Assembly: GCF_039962115.1 (NCBI RefSeq)
Contig: NZ_JAMPKJ010000002.1
Span: forward strand, 124,001-188,000
Reading direction: 5' to 3'
DNA: 64,000 bases
Origin: Funiculus sociatus GB2-C1
GTDB lineage: Bacteria > Cyanobacteriota > Cyanobacteriia > Cyanobacteriales > FACHB-T130
The notes under the pieces are model-generated. The model saw only the letters and a program-made list of their open reading frames with translations. It had not been told where the DNA came from and ran no database searches. Position numbers and translations under genes: made by a program. This document shows, piece by piece, positions 17,941-27,988 of the stretch (positions are counted from its first letter, which is position 1; each line of letters begins with the position of its first letter).

Positions 17941-18831
17941 ATGATCAACGCTAAACTTGCCTCACAATCTCACTCTAATCACCAAACCGTTGTCAAACTT
18001 TCCGAAAAAGTCAGCTTCGGTGGAGAAGACGTGGTTATTATCGGCGGCCCCTGTACAGTGGAAAGCTGGGATCAGATGGAAACTGTTGCTAGTCATCTCG
18101 CCGCTGCACCCGTTCAGGCTTTGCGCGGTGGTGTCTACAAACCCCGCACCTCTCCCTATGCTTTTCAAGGAATGGGAGTGGAAGGATTGCAGATTTTGGC
18201 TTCGGTGCGATCGCGTTACTCGATCCCCGTCGTCACAGAAGTCATGTCAATTGGGCAAATAGAAGCTGTTGCGACCCATGCTGATATGCTGCAAATTGGT
18301 AGCCGCAATATGCAAAACTTCGATTTGCTAAAAGCTTTGGGAGAAGCTGGTAAACCAATACTACTCAAGCGTGGGTTAGCCTCTACTATTGAAGAATTTG
18401 TCATGGCGGCAGAATATATTTTAAGCCACGGCAATCCGGATGTGGTGCTGTGCGAACGGGGTATCCGCAGTTTCGATAACTATACGCGCAATGTGCTGGA
18501 TTTAGGCGCAGTAGTGGCTTTGAAGCAGATAACGCACTTGCCAGTCATCGTAGATCCTTCCCATGCGGTAGGTAAGCGGGAATTGGTAGCACCTTTGGCG
18601 AAGGCTGCGATCGCGTGTGGCGCAGATGGGTTAATTATTGAATGTCACCCAGAACCCGAAAAATCGGTTTCCGATGCCCGTCAGGCGCTTTCTTTAGAAG
18701 ATATGGTGAGTCTAGTTCACAGCTTAAGACCTGTAGCAGCGGCTGTCGGGCGTAATATATCTGAAGTAGGGGCGGGTTTGAAATCTGCCCCTGTTCATTT
18801 TTCTGTCAAGACTTGTGAAGCGATCGCTTAA
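17941..18831 (+). CDS. aroF: 3-deoxy-7-phosphoheptulonate (DAHP) synthase
   Basis: A 296-residue type I-beta-like DAHP synthase, condensing phosphoenolpyruvate and erythrose 4-phosphate in the first step of the shikimate pathway. Diagnostic segments: VVIIGGPCTVESWDQM, LRGGVYKPRTSPYAFQG, LLKRGLASTIEEF, VIVDPSHAVGKRELV and GLIIECHPEPEKS. Only a ~28-residue extension precedes the barrel, so the N-terminal ferredoxin-like or chorismate-mutase regulatory domain of many I-beta enzymes is absent. A strong RBS (TAAGGAGA) lies upstream. The 300-base leader with two attenuators suggests control by aromatic amino acid supply at the level of transcription. Confidence 0.95.
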   Translation: MINAKLASQSHSNHQTVVKLSEKVSFGGEDVVIIGGPCTVESWDQMETVASHLAAAPVQALRGGVYKPRTSPYAFQGMGVEGLQILASVRSRYSIPVVTEVMSIGQIEAVATHADMLQIGSRNMQNFDLLKALGEAGKPILLKRGLASTIEEFVMAAEYILSHGNPDVVLCERGIRSFDNYTRNVLDLGAVVALKQITHLPVIVDPSHAVGKRELVAPLAKAAIACGADGLIIECHPEPEKSVSDARQALSLEDMVSLVHSLRPVAAAVGRNISEVGAGLKSAPVHFSVKTCEAIA

Positions 18832-18850
18832 TATCATACCCTCTTCCTCT

Positions 18851-18876
18851 CGTTCCCAGGTTCAGCTTGGGAACCA
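18851..18876. repeat. Short palindrome downstream of aroF
   Basis: GTTCCCA (18852-18858) pairs with TGGGAAC (18868-18874). It is related to the palindrome at 9587-9614. Placed after the aroF stop, it may end the transcript, though no T-run follows. Confidence 0.55.
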
Positions 18877-18888
18877 GGGTAGAGAGTA

Positions 18889-19728
18889 TTACATAACTTC
18901 CTTATTTTTGGTTCTTACTCGCTGATATAACTCCTCCATCGTTTCAATAAAAGAACTATCTTTCTTCCAAAAAGGCGGGAAATCTCCCTGTTTTTTAATC
19001 AAAATCGCTGGCAAACTTGCTGGCGATACTGCTTCCACAGTTTGTGGTAATCGCTTAGTCCCTAGCCAAAACTCTCTAGGATTTATCTTTTCAGCAATTT
19101 GTACTTTTTCTAGGGGAGTATAGTAAGACGCTGAGGTTTCTAAAGGAATTTCTTTTGCCGTTAGTTCGATGGATAAAACTTGTCCTAAAGGAGATTTTGC
19201 CAGTTCTGCTTGCAAGGCTTCTTTAGATAAACCCCTGAGTTCAAATAATAAAAACGGGTTGTGGTCTAATTGGGACGCTACCACGTAGTAAACCCCAGCA
19301 ATGTGTTTACAAGGATTAGCGTAATCTGGACAGGAACAACTGGTTTTAAAGTCTTTTTGGCTGTGAGGTAAAAGATGTAATCCCAAATCAGCAAAAGCCT
19401 CTTCAATATTATCAGGAACCTCATTCATCAGCAGCTTAGAAACAAAGCTGGCTTTTGATGAAATATATTTAATTGCTTTCGACCAGTTAGCCTTATCAAT
19501 TGGTTTAATTTCGATATTAATGCTATATTTTGGCTCTTTATATACTCCAAAATAGGGATTGACTGAACCTCTAACAGTAGCAGTTATTTCGTTTTGGTCA
19601 ATTTTGTATTTGAGAACTTTTCCATTACTCGCATAGGAACGTCCGCGTCCTAATCTAGCGGAATCGCTGAAAGATTCTAAGGCTAGAATAAAGCGTTTAC
19701 CCCACCAGGTACGGCTAAATTGCGTCAT
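18889..19728 (-). CDS. SWIM zinc-finger protein
   Basis: A 279-residue protein. The SWIM motif CxCxnCxH is seen as SCSCPDYANPCKHIAGVYY at about residues 128-146. The N-terminal part starts FSRTWWGKRFILALESFSD and GRGRSYASNGKVL, usual for bacterial SWIM proteins that accompany SNF2 helicases. The SNF2 gene ends 6 bases before this ATG on the same strand, so the two form an operon and probably a complex. SWIM domains bind nucleic acid or protein; the role of the pair is not established. Confidence 0.88.
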   Translation of the reverse strand: MTQFSRTWWGKRFILALESFSDSARLGRGRSYASNGKVLKYKIDQNEITATVRGSVNPYFGVYKEPKYSINIEIKPIDKANWSKAIKYISSKASFVSKLLMNEVPDNIEEAFADLGLHLLPHSQKDFKTSCSCPDYANPCKHIAGVYYVVASQLDHNPFLLFELRGLSKEALQAELAKSPLGQVLSIELTAKEIPLETSASYYTPLEKVQIAEKINPREFWLGTKRLPQTVEAVSPASLPAILIKKQGDFPPFWKKDSSFIETMEELYQRVRTKNKEVM

Positions 19729-19734
19729 AATAGT

Positions 19735-22700
19735 TTACTCCAAAATTGCGGCTTTATTGAGTGAAATTAGTTGTTTAAAAGCTTCATTATCAAGTTCTGT
19801 AAGCCAAGCTTCATCAGCACCAACCACAGCAGATGACAACTTTTTCTTATCTTCTATCATTTTGTCGATGCGTTCTTCTAAGGTGCCGATAGCAACGAAT
19901 TTGTGAACAAACACATTTTTCTTTTGACCAATACGAAAAGCTCTATCTGTGGCTTGGTCTTCGACTGCGGGGTTCCACCAACGGTCAAAATGAAAGACGT
20001 GATTAGCTTTTGTGAGGGTAATACCTACGCCACCAGCTTTTAAGGAGAGAATAAATACCGAAGGTTCTGTTTCTGGGTTTTGAAACTCAGCTATCATTTG
20101 CTCTCGCTTGTTGCGATTGGTGCCTCCATGAATGTAATAGGTGTTGTAGTGACAAGTGTGTTTCAGATATTTTTCTAAGGAGTCGCAAACTTCTTTAAAC
20201 TGGCTAAAAATTAACATACTTTCGCCTTCAGAAATGGCTTCTTCGACCATTTCTGCCAGACGACCGAGTTTATGCGATCGCTCAACTGAAAACTCGCTTC
20301 CATCCTGTAAAAATTGCGCTGGATGATTGCAAATTTGTTTTAGCCTCAGTAAGGTTGACAAAATTAACCCTTTGCGCTGAATCCCTTCAGAATTATTAAT
20401 TTTTTCGCTTACATCTTTAACGACTGCCTCGTACAGCGAAGCTTGTTCTTTAGTTAAATTACAATATAATTTTTGTTCAACCTTGTCTGGCAAATCGTTG
20501 ATAATTGATTGGTCAGTCTTCACCCGGCGTAAAATGAACGGTTCTACCAACTTTTTTAATGTCGTAGACTTCACCTTATTATTATCTTTTTGAATTGGAA
20601 TTTCAAAAGACTTGCGAAACTGTGCTTCTTTACCCAAATAACCAGGATTTAAAAAGTTGAAAATTGACCATAAATCTAGTAAGCGGTTTTCTACTGGAGT
20701 CCCCGTCAAAGCTAGTCGATGTGTAGCTGGCAACTTTAAAATTGCCTTAGTTTGGGCCGCTTTAGGATTTTTAATATTTTGCGCCTCATCCAACACCAAT
20801 CGATGCCAGTTCACACTTTCCAAAAGTTTTTCATCTTTTCGAGCCAAAGTAAATGAAGTAATAACAACATCGTGATTCAGAGAAGCTGCTTTAAACTCCG
20901 CTACTTGTTGAATGCGGTTACTACCATGATGCACCATTGCTTGCAGATGGGGAGCAAACTTTTCAATTTCTTTTTGCCAGTTTCCGACAACTGAGGTAGG
21001 TGCAATTAATAAAGTTGGTAAAATTGATGGTGTCGATTCTTTTTCATTCACCAATCTAGCAATCACCTGAACCGACTTTCCCAGTCCCATATCATCTGCG
21101 AGACAACCATTTAAACCCAGGTTTTCCAGATATTGCAACCAGGACACGCCTCGCTTTTGATATTCGCGTAAATTTCCCTGCAACTGCGGCGGATTTTCAA
21201 TTGGTTCCAGCTTGCTTTTATCTTGCAACTTTGCCATCATTTCCGCCAAAGTCTGGTCATGTTCTACTTCTAATTCATTTTCTGATTCTGCGGCTAGTTT
21301 CATCAAATCTGTCAGCGTCATTTCTGGCTGATCTTTGGCATTATTTTGCCAAAATTCCAGCATTTGCTGCATTTTTTCTTGGTCTAACTCTATCCACTGA
21401 CCGCGAAATTGCACCAGTGGACTTTTGGCGTTTACAAGTTGCTGCCATTCTTTTTCAGTAACAGTTTGACCGCCGATTGCTAGTTCGTATTGATATTGCA
21501 CAATTGAGTCTAAACTGAAGTATCCTTTACTAGCAGCTTTAGTTTGACCTTTAGGACGAGAGGAAGTTTTCAGGCGAATTTTAGCTTTGCGGCGACCTTC
21601 CGGTGTCCACCAAGCGGGAACGATGACTTTGTAACCGGAATCTTCTAATATCCAGGCGCTTTCTTTGAGAAATTCAAAGGCTTCTGCTAAATTTAGTGGC
21701 AAACCTATAGGTTGGTCAGTTTCCAATCCCTGCCAAAGTTTAGGATACATCCGTGCTGCATATCCCAGATTCAACAATAGGTTATTTTCAAAATCCTTGC
21801 CAAAATATTTTTGTAGGTCTTTTTTTTGTTTCTGACCCAGTTGCCAATATTCAGCTAAGGAAAGTTTTAAGGATGGGTCTTGTTTAGCTGTAGCCAAAAA
21901 TTGAATTTGCCAGTTATCTACATTATCAGCAGCGGCTTCTTTTAACTGGAAGCAGAGGTAAAAATTACCTGGATTTTGGCTGCGGGTTAATTTGTCTTTC
22001 CAAGCGTACCATTGTTTGTATTCTTCTAGTGCTTGGTCGGTAGTTTGCGGGTTTTTTCTTTCTGGATAAAGGCAACCGTAGAGGATGGTGTCTGTAATCT
22101 GTTGATCGAATTTGGCAGTGGAGGGTGTATGGGTAACGATTTCATTGAGCAAACATTCGGAAAAATTGCGGAGGAATGTTTCTTTTGAATAAAATTCAAC
22201 TGTTGTGCTGAAGGTGGCAGAGCCAGCAGCGCAGACTAAAGGCATATACTCTACAAATTTTTCAATTAGTAACTCGTACTTTTCCGAGATAATTTCCCAG
22301 CCTGAATAAATTTCAAAAGTATTTGTTTGTTTCCGCTTTCCTTTTGTTGCGGCAGGGAGTTCGCGATATTTGAGCGCGGGAATATATTGGTCTTTGAGGA
22401 TAATTTCTTTAAATGATTGGGTGTAGTGATACCAAAATAATAGGTCTGAGCCGATGAGGATTTCTGAGGAATTATGTAAAGCTAAAAAGTGAATATCATT
22501 TATTATTTTGATAATATTGCTTACCCTATCATAGCTAGAAGTGCCAGCTTTTAATATGGTATTCACTTCATAAGCATCAACTTCCCAATAGAGAAAGCCT
22601 TCATAGTCTTCTTCAACTTCAGCTTCTAAATATTTCGTTAATTCAGGAGATGGTAAAGGTTGGTTGTTGGCGGTGGGAAAGGCAAAATATTGGGGAGAAA

Positions 22701-22917
22701 TATTTTCGCTAATCTTATGTCTGGATGCTGCTGCGATGCCTAGTTCATTACTGAGGAAGGCTTCCAAGTCGGATTCGCGAAGATGATAGGGATGAATTGG
22801 GTGTTTGGCGTTGCGGCGTTTTGGGACAACGGGAGTTTCTACCCACAGGTAAAATGCACCAGTTTGGATGAAGCTAGCTTCTGCCTTGGGAATCCATGTG
22901 CCGTGGAGGATTTTCAT
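19735..22917 (-). CDS. SNF2-family DEAD/DEAH-like ATPase
   Basis: A 1060-residue Swi2/Snf2 ATPase. The long N-terminal half (about 1-560) fits the SNF2 helicase-associated domain found in bacterial homologues. Motor motifs: Walker A in LADDMGLGKSVQVIARL (about 609), Walker B in LVLDEAQNIKNP (about 710), LALTGTPVENR, and the C-lobe with GGVGITLTKANHVFHFDRWW and DRAFRIGQKK (about 980). The enzyme translocates on double-stranded DNA; remodelling of protein-DNA or RNA polymerase complexes is the known family role. It is the first gene of the operon with the SWIM protein. No nuclease or methylase partner is present. Confidence 0.93.
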   Translation of the reverse strand: MKILHGTWIPKAEASFIQTGAFYLWVETPVVPKRRNAKHPIHPYHLRESDLEAFLSNELGIAAASRHKISENISPQYFAFPTANNQPLPSPELTKYLEAEVEEDYEGFLYWEVDAYEVNTILKAGTSSYDRVSNIIKIINDIHFLALHNSSEILIGSDLLFWYHYTQSFKEIILKDQYIPALKYRELPAATKGKRKQTNTFEIYSGWEIISEKYELLIEKFVEYMPLVCAAGSATFSTTVEFYSKETFLRNFSECLLNEIVTHTPSTAKFDQQITDTILYGCLYPERKNPQTTDQALEEYKQWYAWKDKLTRSQNPGNFYLCFQLKEAAADNVDNWQIQFLATAKQDPSLKLSLAEYWQLGQKQKKDLQKYFGKDFENNLLLNLGYAARMYPKLWQGLETDQPIGLPLNLAEAFEFLKESAWILEDSGYKVIVPAWWTPEGRRKAKIRLKTSSRPKGQTKAASKGYFSLDSIVQYQYELAIGGQTVTEKEWQQLVNAKSPLVQFRGQWIELDQEKMQQMLEFWQNNAKDQPEMTLTDLMKLAAESENELEVEHDQTLAEMMAKLQDKSKLEPIENPPQLQGNLREYQKRGVSWLQYLENLGLNGCLADDMGLGKSVQVIARLVNEKESTPSILPTLLIAPTSVVGNWQKEIEKFAPHLQAMVHHGSNRIQQVAEFKAASLNHDVVITSFTLARKDEKLLESVNWHRLVLDEAQNIKNPKAAQTKAILKLPATHRLALTGTPVENRLLDLWSIFNFLNPGYLGKEAQFRKSFEIPIQKDNNKVKSTTLKKLVEPFILRRVKTDQSIINDLPDKVEQKLYCNLTKEQASLYEAVVKDVSEKINNSEGIQRKGLILSTLLRLKQICNHPAQFLQDGSEFSVERSHKLGRLAEMVEEAISEGESMLIFSQFKEVCDSLEKYLKHTCHYNTYYIHGGTNRNKREQMIAEFQNPETEPSVFILSLKAGGVGITLTKANHVFHFDRWWNPAVEDQATDRAFRIGQKKNVFVHKFVAIGTLEERIDKMIEDKKKLSSAVVGADEAWLTELDNEAFKQLISLNKAAILE

Positions 22918-23045
22918 AGGTAGATGCGGGGTGAGTTTGATGAAATTTTAGCTGGTTAAAAGAGCAATCCCTAGCGAGATTGGTATTCTAATCATTAAAA
23001 AATGTAACAATTAAAGCAAAAGTCGTTTAAAAAAGCTGAGTTCTA

Positions 23046-23156
23046 ATGAAAGACAAAGATTATTCTTGGAAAGGTAGCCCAAATGCCGGATTTGTACTCA
23101 CTATCTTGGCGGTGATAGGTGCTTTAGCAGTAATACTGGTAGGCTTTAGCGGCTAG
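23046..23156 (+). CDS. Putative 36-residue single-span membrane protein
   Basis: ATG to TAG, 36 residues: a polar N-terminus (MKDKDYSWKGSPNAG) and one hydrophobic helix (FVLTILAVIGALAVILVGF). This looks like the small membrane subunits common in cyanobacteria, but I do not recognise it. The RBS is poor. It lies alone in a long gene-poor stretch. Conservation in other genomes would decide whether it is real. Confidence 0.45.
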   Translation: MKDKDYSWKGSPNAGFVLTILAVIGALAVILVGFSG

Positions 23157-23929
23157 TTGTCTTTAAAGTCTCCTCATGTCCGCAGCAATAAAAGTTTTTC
23201 CCGATTTGTCCCCGACTGGCGGGGAGTTGGGACAGCAAAGGGCAAAAATTAAGGGGTAGGCGAGGGAGGGGATAGCGATCGCTAATCTCCTCTCTCGCTG
23301 AACTTGCTTATAAATATAAATCTGTTCGCCGCTCTAGTCTAGGTGGCGTACCCCCAAAAATAAAAACGCCCAACAAGAACTTGAGGGCGTCGATCATCAG
23401 GGTGCATCTACTAAATTAACTATAACCTCTCTGAGGGGTGACACCCCCCACCCCGCAATATTTGTAACAAAACTTAATATATCGCCGATAGTGGCTGCCG
23501 GTGGTAAGATTCCCGTCTGGTATCTAGCGGCTAGGGAAACCATCCTTTGTCTAAATTTCCTCTGATAACGCGATCGCTTTAAACGCTATATACAAGCAAA
23601 AAAATCAAACTCCTCTACTACTATCTTGGCGTTATGAGAGCGTTTAATTTTTTGGCTGAAGTTTTTTCTGTTTCCGTTTAGGTCAGTCATTATCGTTCTC
23701 ATTCACGCCGGTTCCTATTCGCCAAGCACTATCAAGCATAATTTTAAAATCTGATCTATACTGATTCCTCAGTGTATCTAAGTCATTAACTGATAAACCT
23801 TATCCAATTGGGTGATGACAACAGGAGGCGGCTAGAGAAAAATGAGTAATAACCGTCAGTAATGACTCTAAAAAAGCGTACTTTTTAAACGGAGTAGCGT
23901 GTATATTCTAGTTCGAGAGGTGACAGGTA
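23157..23929. other. Gene-free stretch before a small membrane gene
   Basis: I see no convincing coding frame. The stretch holds several HIP1 sites, a G-rich patch near 23250-23280, a hairpin at 23365-23391 and AT-rich DNA that should include the promoter of the gene at 23930. Confidence 0.5.
23365..23391. terminator. Short GC-rich hairpin
   Basis: ACGCCC (23366-23371) pairs with GGGCGT (23385-23390) in a 13-base loop; an A-run precedes it on the plus strand, giving a T-run on the minus strand. It could terminate a minus-strand transcript, but no gene is seen there. Confidence 0.4.
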
Positions 23930-24154
23930 ATGTCCTTACTTTTTCTGATCCCCTTGGTGATATCGCTAGGTTTAGCCTACCTAGTCTTGGAAAACTCCCA
24001 TGACGAAATCGCCAAACTCGCTGCATCAGCAGCGATTGTTAGTCTGATTGTGTGTTTGCTGTTTTCACCGTGGCAACTCCAGCTTTTGCTTCTGATGTGG
24101 GTTGTAACCAGCACAAGGCGGTTTTCCCTGCCAAATCAGAATAAATTTAGGTAA
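23930..24154 (+). CDS. Small two-span membrane protein, unknown function
   Basis: 74 residues with two hydrophobic segments, MSLLFLIPLVISLGLAYLVL and the pair around AAIVSLIVCLLFSPW with LQLLLLMWVV, split by a charged loop (ENSHDEIAKLAAS). A short basic tail ends the protein. GAGGTGACAGGTA before the ATG gives a fair RBS. I do not recognise a named family. It is convergent with the large STAND gene. Confidence 0.65.
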   Translation: MSLLFLIPLVISLGLAYLVLENSHDEIAKLAASAAIVSLIVCLLFSPWQLQLLLLMWVVTSTRRFSLPNQNKFR

Positions 24155-24275
24155 GACGATAATTTATCACCTTTCTCATCAAGCAAAGAAATTGAATCCA
24201 GCCCCGGCATTTATTTAAGACTGGACTGAGTAACGTTTACACTTACCTATAGGATATAGGTGCGGCGTGGGTCTT

Positions 24276-24297
24276 AATCCCTATTAGGGATTGAAAT
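24276..24297 (+). repeat. Solitary CRISPR-repeat-like sequence
   Basis: CTTAATCCCTATTAGGGATTGAAA (from 24273) resembles the 3' half of common cyanobacterial CRISPR repeats, which end in AGGGATTGAAAC and carry the AATCCCTA/TAGGGATT palindrome. Only this one copy is present and no cas gene is in the window, so it is not an array. It may be an array relic, or simply a hairpin between the two convergent genes. Confidence 0.4.
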
Positions 24298-24298
24298 A

Positions 24299-27200
24299 TT
24301 ATTGTGGGGATACAGGAGACTCAACTGCCCCTAAAGCTTTCAAAGTGGCGATAGTCGCCTCAGTTAAACCACTAACACCAGTAATATTCATTTTTTCATA
24401 AGGGCGATCGCTTCTTAGCGTCTGCAAACACTCACCAGTCTGCATATCCCAAAGCTTAATCGTCTCATCTTTGCTGCCACTGGCTAAAATCTGCCCATCG
24501 GGACTGAAAGCAACTGAATATACCGCCAAACTATGTCCTGGCAATTTGATATACTTACCTGTTGCCACATCCCAGAGTTTCACCTTGGGGTCAGTGCTAC
24601 CACAGGCTAGAACACCATCAGGGCTGAAAGCCAGCGACCATATTCCATGACTACCTTCTGGCAAAGTTTTTAAGCAGCGACCTGTCACCGCATCCCATAG
24701 GGTGATAGTTTCGTCACTGCTGCTACTAGCCAGAATCTTACCATCGGGACTGAAAGCAACTGAATGTACCCAACTGATATGTTGCTGGCATACGTGCAGA
24801 CATTTGCCTGTTTTCACATCCCATAGCCTTACCGTAAAATCTTGAGAACCACTGGCAAGTATAGAACCGTCCGGGCTAAAGCTAACTGCATAGACTACAT
24901 CAGAATGCCCCTGCAAAGTTTTTAACTCGACACCTGTAGCAACATCCCAAAGCTTCACCTCGCGGTACGAACTAACAGCCAAAGTTTTTCCATCTGGACT
25001 GAAAGCAACAGACCATACTCCATCAATATGCCCTTGGGAAACTCTAATGCAGCCACCTGTTGCCACATCCCAGAAACGTACCGTTTGGTCATAACTAGCA
25101 CTGACCACAATTTGACCATCAGGGCTGAAACTAACTGCCAAAATTCCATTACTGTGTCCCAGCAAAGTTTTGATGCAGCGACCTGTTGCCACATCCCAAA
25201 GACGTACCTTTTGGTCATAACCGCCACTAGCCAAAATTTGACCATCCAAACTGAAGCTAATTGACTTTATCCAACTGATACGTCCTTGCAAAGTTTTGAT
25301 GCAGCGACCTGTGGAGACATCCCACAGTTTTACAGTTTGGTCTAAACCACCACTGGCAAGGGTGTAACCATGTGGAGAAAAGGCGACTGACCATACCCAA
25401 CTGGTGTGTCCCTGTAGAGTTCGGACACACTCGCCAGTGTTAATATCCCACAACTTCACTGTGCGATCGCAACTGCCACTAGCCAGTAACACAGGCATCT
25501 TCCCTGTGACATCAGATGGACTAAAGGCAACTGACCATACTCGGTTCGCATGACCTGCCAAAGTTCTTAACTCTCGACCTGTGGCAACATCCCACAAACG
25601 TACTGTACAGTCTTCACTGCCACTAGCTAAGGTGCAACCATCTGAACTAAAAGCAACTGACCATATCCACCAAGTGTGTCCCTGCAAAATTCTGACGCAG
25701 CGACCTGTTTCAACATCCCAGCAACGCACCTTTTTGTCTATGCTGCCACTTGCCAAAATTTTGCCATCCGGGCTGAAAGCAACTGACAATACCGCATCGC
25801 TATCTTCCTGCAAAGTTCTTAACTCTAAACCTGTGGCGACATCCCAAAGTTTCACCGTCTTGTCTACACTGGCACTAGCTAAAATCTGCCCATCTGGACT
25901 AAAAGCAACTGTCCAAACCCAACTGGTATGTCCCTCTAAAACTTTCAGACATTGACCGCTAGCGACATCCCATAACCTTACAGTATGGTCGTGACTGCCG
26001 CTGGCTAGTATCTTATTTTGAGGACTGAAGGCAACTGATTGTACAGAACCAGTATGCCCATGACAAGCTAAAAGTTGTTGACCATCCGCAACTTGCCACA
26101 GGTGAATATCACCATTTGCATCCCCAGTAGCCAAAATTCCATCCAAACTAAATGCTACCGAGATGATGCTATCTAAGTTTTCCGCAAAAACAGATTTGGA
26201 TAATTCACAGTGGGCAAAATTGACTTGATGCAAATTGACTTTGGTAAGATAAGCTTGCCAAACTGTTAGATGAGAAAAATCAAGTTGGCTTAAATCAATC
26301 TGCATTTGAATCATCAAATTTAGGGAATTACCTCCGGCATAGCCTGTTTCTCTTGGAGATTTTCCGCGCAGGTTTGATAAAATTTCAACGAGTTGATTTT
26401 TAATATTGTTTTTATTGCCGATGAGATAAAGCAATTTATCGCTAATCGGTTTCAGAATAAGGCGAATTTGAGTATCCCTTACATAGTCTTTTGCTGTAGC
26501 TGTGATGAGAGCATGGGTTTGGAAAAATGAAAGTTTGTGAGTAACAATTTCTTCAACAACTTGCTCGATGAATTGCTCAGTTAGATACTCCATTACTACT
26601 GGTTGAAGAGTGAAGAGGCAGTTGCTTTTCTCGACAAGCGATCGCCTGAAAAGCGATTCTAACGCTTCTAGTAACTTTGCCGGGGATAAAGGCGCAACAA
26701 TATCCTCTCGCAACTCGGCAAGCGAAACGGGTTCGCGATTGATTGCCAGCCAGTACATTATTTGCTTTTCTAAATCTGACAGTCGGTTAATCTGTTGGTC
26801 TAATAAATCTCGAATATCGCCAAAAACGGTTGTGCCTTCAGCGAGAAATTGTGATATATTGCTATTAAATAATTCTTGGACTGTGGTGGCAATAATTTTT
26901 AAAGCTAAGGGATTGCCTGCGTAGCGGTTAATAAGTTCTTGCCATTCAGAGTCTGAGCCGAAAAAGAAATGATTAGCTTTAAATATATGTCGTCCGACAA
27001 CTGCATTTAAACCTGATAATTGCAAAGAGCGAACGGGTAATCCTCCTTCTAGGGCGGCAACTTCTCTAGGTTTTTCCCGGCTAGTAAGAATTAAACAACT
27101 CTGATGAGCGGCTTCGCCTACTCGTCGGAATAATTCGCCGTAATCTTCATATCCTTCTCGATAGTATCCAGCACAGTTACCGCTGCATAAAAGAGATTCA

Positions 27201-27868
27201 GCATTATCTAGAACTAACAAGCAACGTGAAGAACGTAAATAATCAATGAGGCGAGAAATTAGAGCGCTAATATTTTCTGGTAAATGGGTTTCTTGATGAT
27301 TGGAGAAAAACTCAATCAGGTGGGAAAGAATTTCTTTGAGGGGTGGGGCATTACGAAGCGATCGCCAAATGACATACTCGAAGTTATCCTGAATTTGTTC
27401 GGCTAATTTCACCGAAACCGCAGTTTTACCAACTCCCCCCATTCCCAGGATGGTGACAAGTCGGCAATGCTGGCTCAAAATCCAGTATTCTAGTTTTGCA
27501 AGTTCATCCTCGCGTCCGTAAAAAACCGAGACATCAATCGCTTCTCCCCAACAAGAGCGAGTTTTAGGGGGATTTTTGGACGCTGATTCAATATCTGGTT
27601 TAGGTCGGCAATAATCAGGTTTATCTAGCGCCAGATTAAAGGCTCGAAAAAAAAGAGCGAGTGTCTGCTTATCGACACCTTCATCACGAGCAAGAACCTT
27701 CGCCACAGTAAAGGGAGCTAGTTGAGTGCGATCGCTTAATTCTTCAAGAGTATACTTGTCTCCAGCATTTTCCAGAATTTCCGCCTGATGTCTTGCATCT
27801 TGCAGCTTCTTCAAGCCTTGGAGAGTAAGGATAACACCGCGCTGGCGTTTTTGCTTATAGCGATCCAT
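24299..27868 (-). CDS. STAND (NB-ARC) NTPase with 14 WD40 repeats
   Basis: A 1189-residue signalling ATPase. Residues 1-90 form a helix-turn-helix-like domain ([20 protein letters not shown]) as in cyanobacterial vMAP/STAND proteins. The NB-ARC ATPase follows: Walker A in [17 protein letters not shown] (about 140-150), Walker B in [12 protein letters not shown] and [10 protein letters not shown] winged-helix/pentapeptide-like connector lies around 370-580. Fourteen WD40 repeats (about 585-1150) would make two seven-bladed propellers. Such proteins are thought to oligomerise on ligand binding; target and output are unknown. Repeat 6 carries an 11-residue insert derived from a short palindromic repeat (25488-25515). 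A role in immunity is possible but no effector domain is visible. Confidence 0.9.
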   Translation of the reverse strand: MDRYKQKRQRGVILTLQGLKKLQDARHQAEILENAGDKYTLEELSDRTQLAPFTVAKVLARDEGVDKQTLALFFRAFNLALDKPDYCRPKPDIESASKNPPKTRSCWGEAIDVSVFYGREDELAKLEYWILSQHCRLVTILGMGGVGKTAVSVKLAEQIQDNFEYVIWRSLRNAPPLKEILSHLIEFFSNHQETHLPENISALISRLIDYLRSSRCLLVLDNAESLLCSGNCAGYYREGYEDYGELFRRVGEAAHQSCLILTSREKPREVAALEGGLPVRSLQLSGLNAVVGRHIFKANHFFFGSDSEWQELINRYAGNPLALKIIATTVQELFNSNISQFLAEGTTVFGDIRDLLDQQINRLSDLEKQIMYWLAINREPVSLAELREDIVAPLSPAKLLEALESLFRRSLVEKSNCLFTLQPVVMEYLTEQFIEQVVEEIVTHKLSFFQTHALITATAKDYVRDTQIRLILKPISDKLLYLIGNKNNIKNQLVEILSNLRGKSPRETGYAGGNSLNLMIQMQIDLSQLDFSHLTVWQAYLTKVNLHQVNFAHCELSKSVFAENLDSIISVAFSLDGILATGDANGDIHLWQVADGQQLLACHGHTGSVQSVAFSPQNKILASGSHDHTVRLWDVASGQCLKVLEGHTSWVWTVAFSPDGQILASASVDKTVKLWDVATGLELRTLQEDSDAVLSVAFSPDGKILASGSIDKKVRCWDVETGRCVRILQGHTWWIWSVAFSSDGCTLASGSEDCTVRLWDVATGRELRTLAGHANRVWSVAFSPSDVTGKMPVLLASGSCDRTVKLWDINTGECVRTLQGHTSWVWSVAFSPHGYTLASGGLDQTVKLWDVSTGRCIKTLQGRISWIKSISFSLDGQILASGGYDQKVRLWDVATGRCIKTLLGHSNGILAVSFSPDGQIVVSASYDQTVRFWDVATGGCIRVSQGHIDGVWSVAFSPDGKTLAVSSYREVKLWDVATGVELKTLQGHSDVVYAVSFSPDGSILASGSQDFTVRLWDVKTGKCLHVCQQHISWVHSVAFSPDGKILASSSSDETITLWDAVTGRCLKTLPEGSHGIWSLAFSPDGVLACGSTDPKVKLWDVATGKYIKLPGHSLAVYSVAFSPDGQILASGSKDETIKLWDMQTGECLQTLRSDRPYEKMNITGVSGLTEATIATLKALGAVESPVSPQ
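25488..25515 (-). repeat. Short palindromic repeat inserted in frame in WD40 repeat 6
   Basis: ACAGGCATCTTCCCTGT (25490-25506) is an imperfect palindrome of a type common between cyanobacterial genes. Here it encodes VTGKMPVLL in the loop after AFSPS, exactly where the other 13 repeats have only a few residues. It keeps the frame open. Confidence 0.6.
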
Positions 27869-27926
27869 ACCTCATTAGGGGGTTAGAGACTTAAGTTAGT
27901 GCTTAACACCTTTAACTTTACTGGCG

Positions 27927-27962
27927 AAACCTGATTGATGGTGACATCTTGGAATCAGGTTT
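27927..27962 (+). promoter_or_regulatory. Hairpin in the 5' region of ndhK
   Basis: AAACCTGATT (27927-27936) and AATCAGGTTT (27953-27962) are perfectly complementary with a 16-base loop. The hairpin ends 26 bases before the ndhK ATG. It could be an operator or affect mRNA stability; no regulator is suggested by its sequence. Confidence 0.45.
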
Positions 27963-27988
27963 TCAATGTTGAGCTAAAGGAGAAAATT

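Noticed and set aside
24273-24297. CRISPR array
   Set aside because: Only one repeat-like unit, no spacers and no cas genes in the window.
18889-27868. Anti-phage defence island
   Set aside because: SNF2, SWIM and STAND genes are present, but there is no nuclease, methylase, toxin or integrase, and they are separated by long gene-free DNA.
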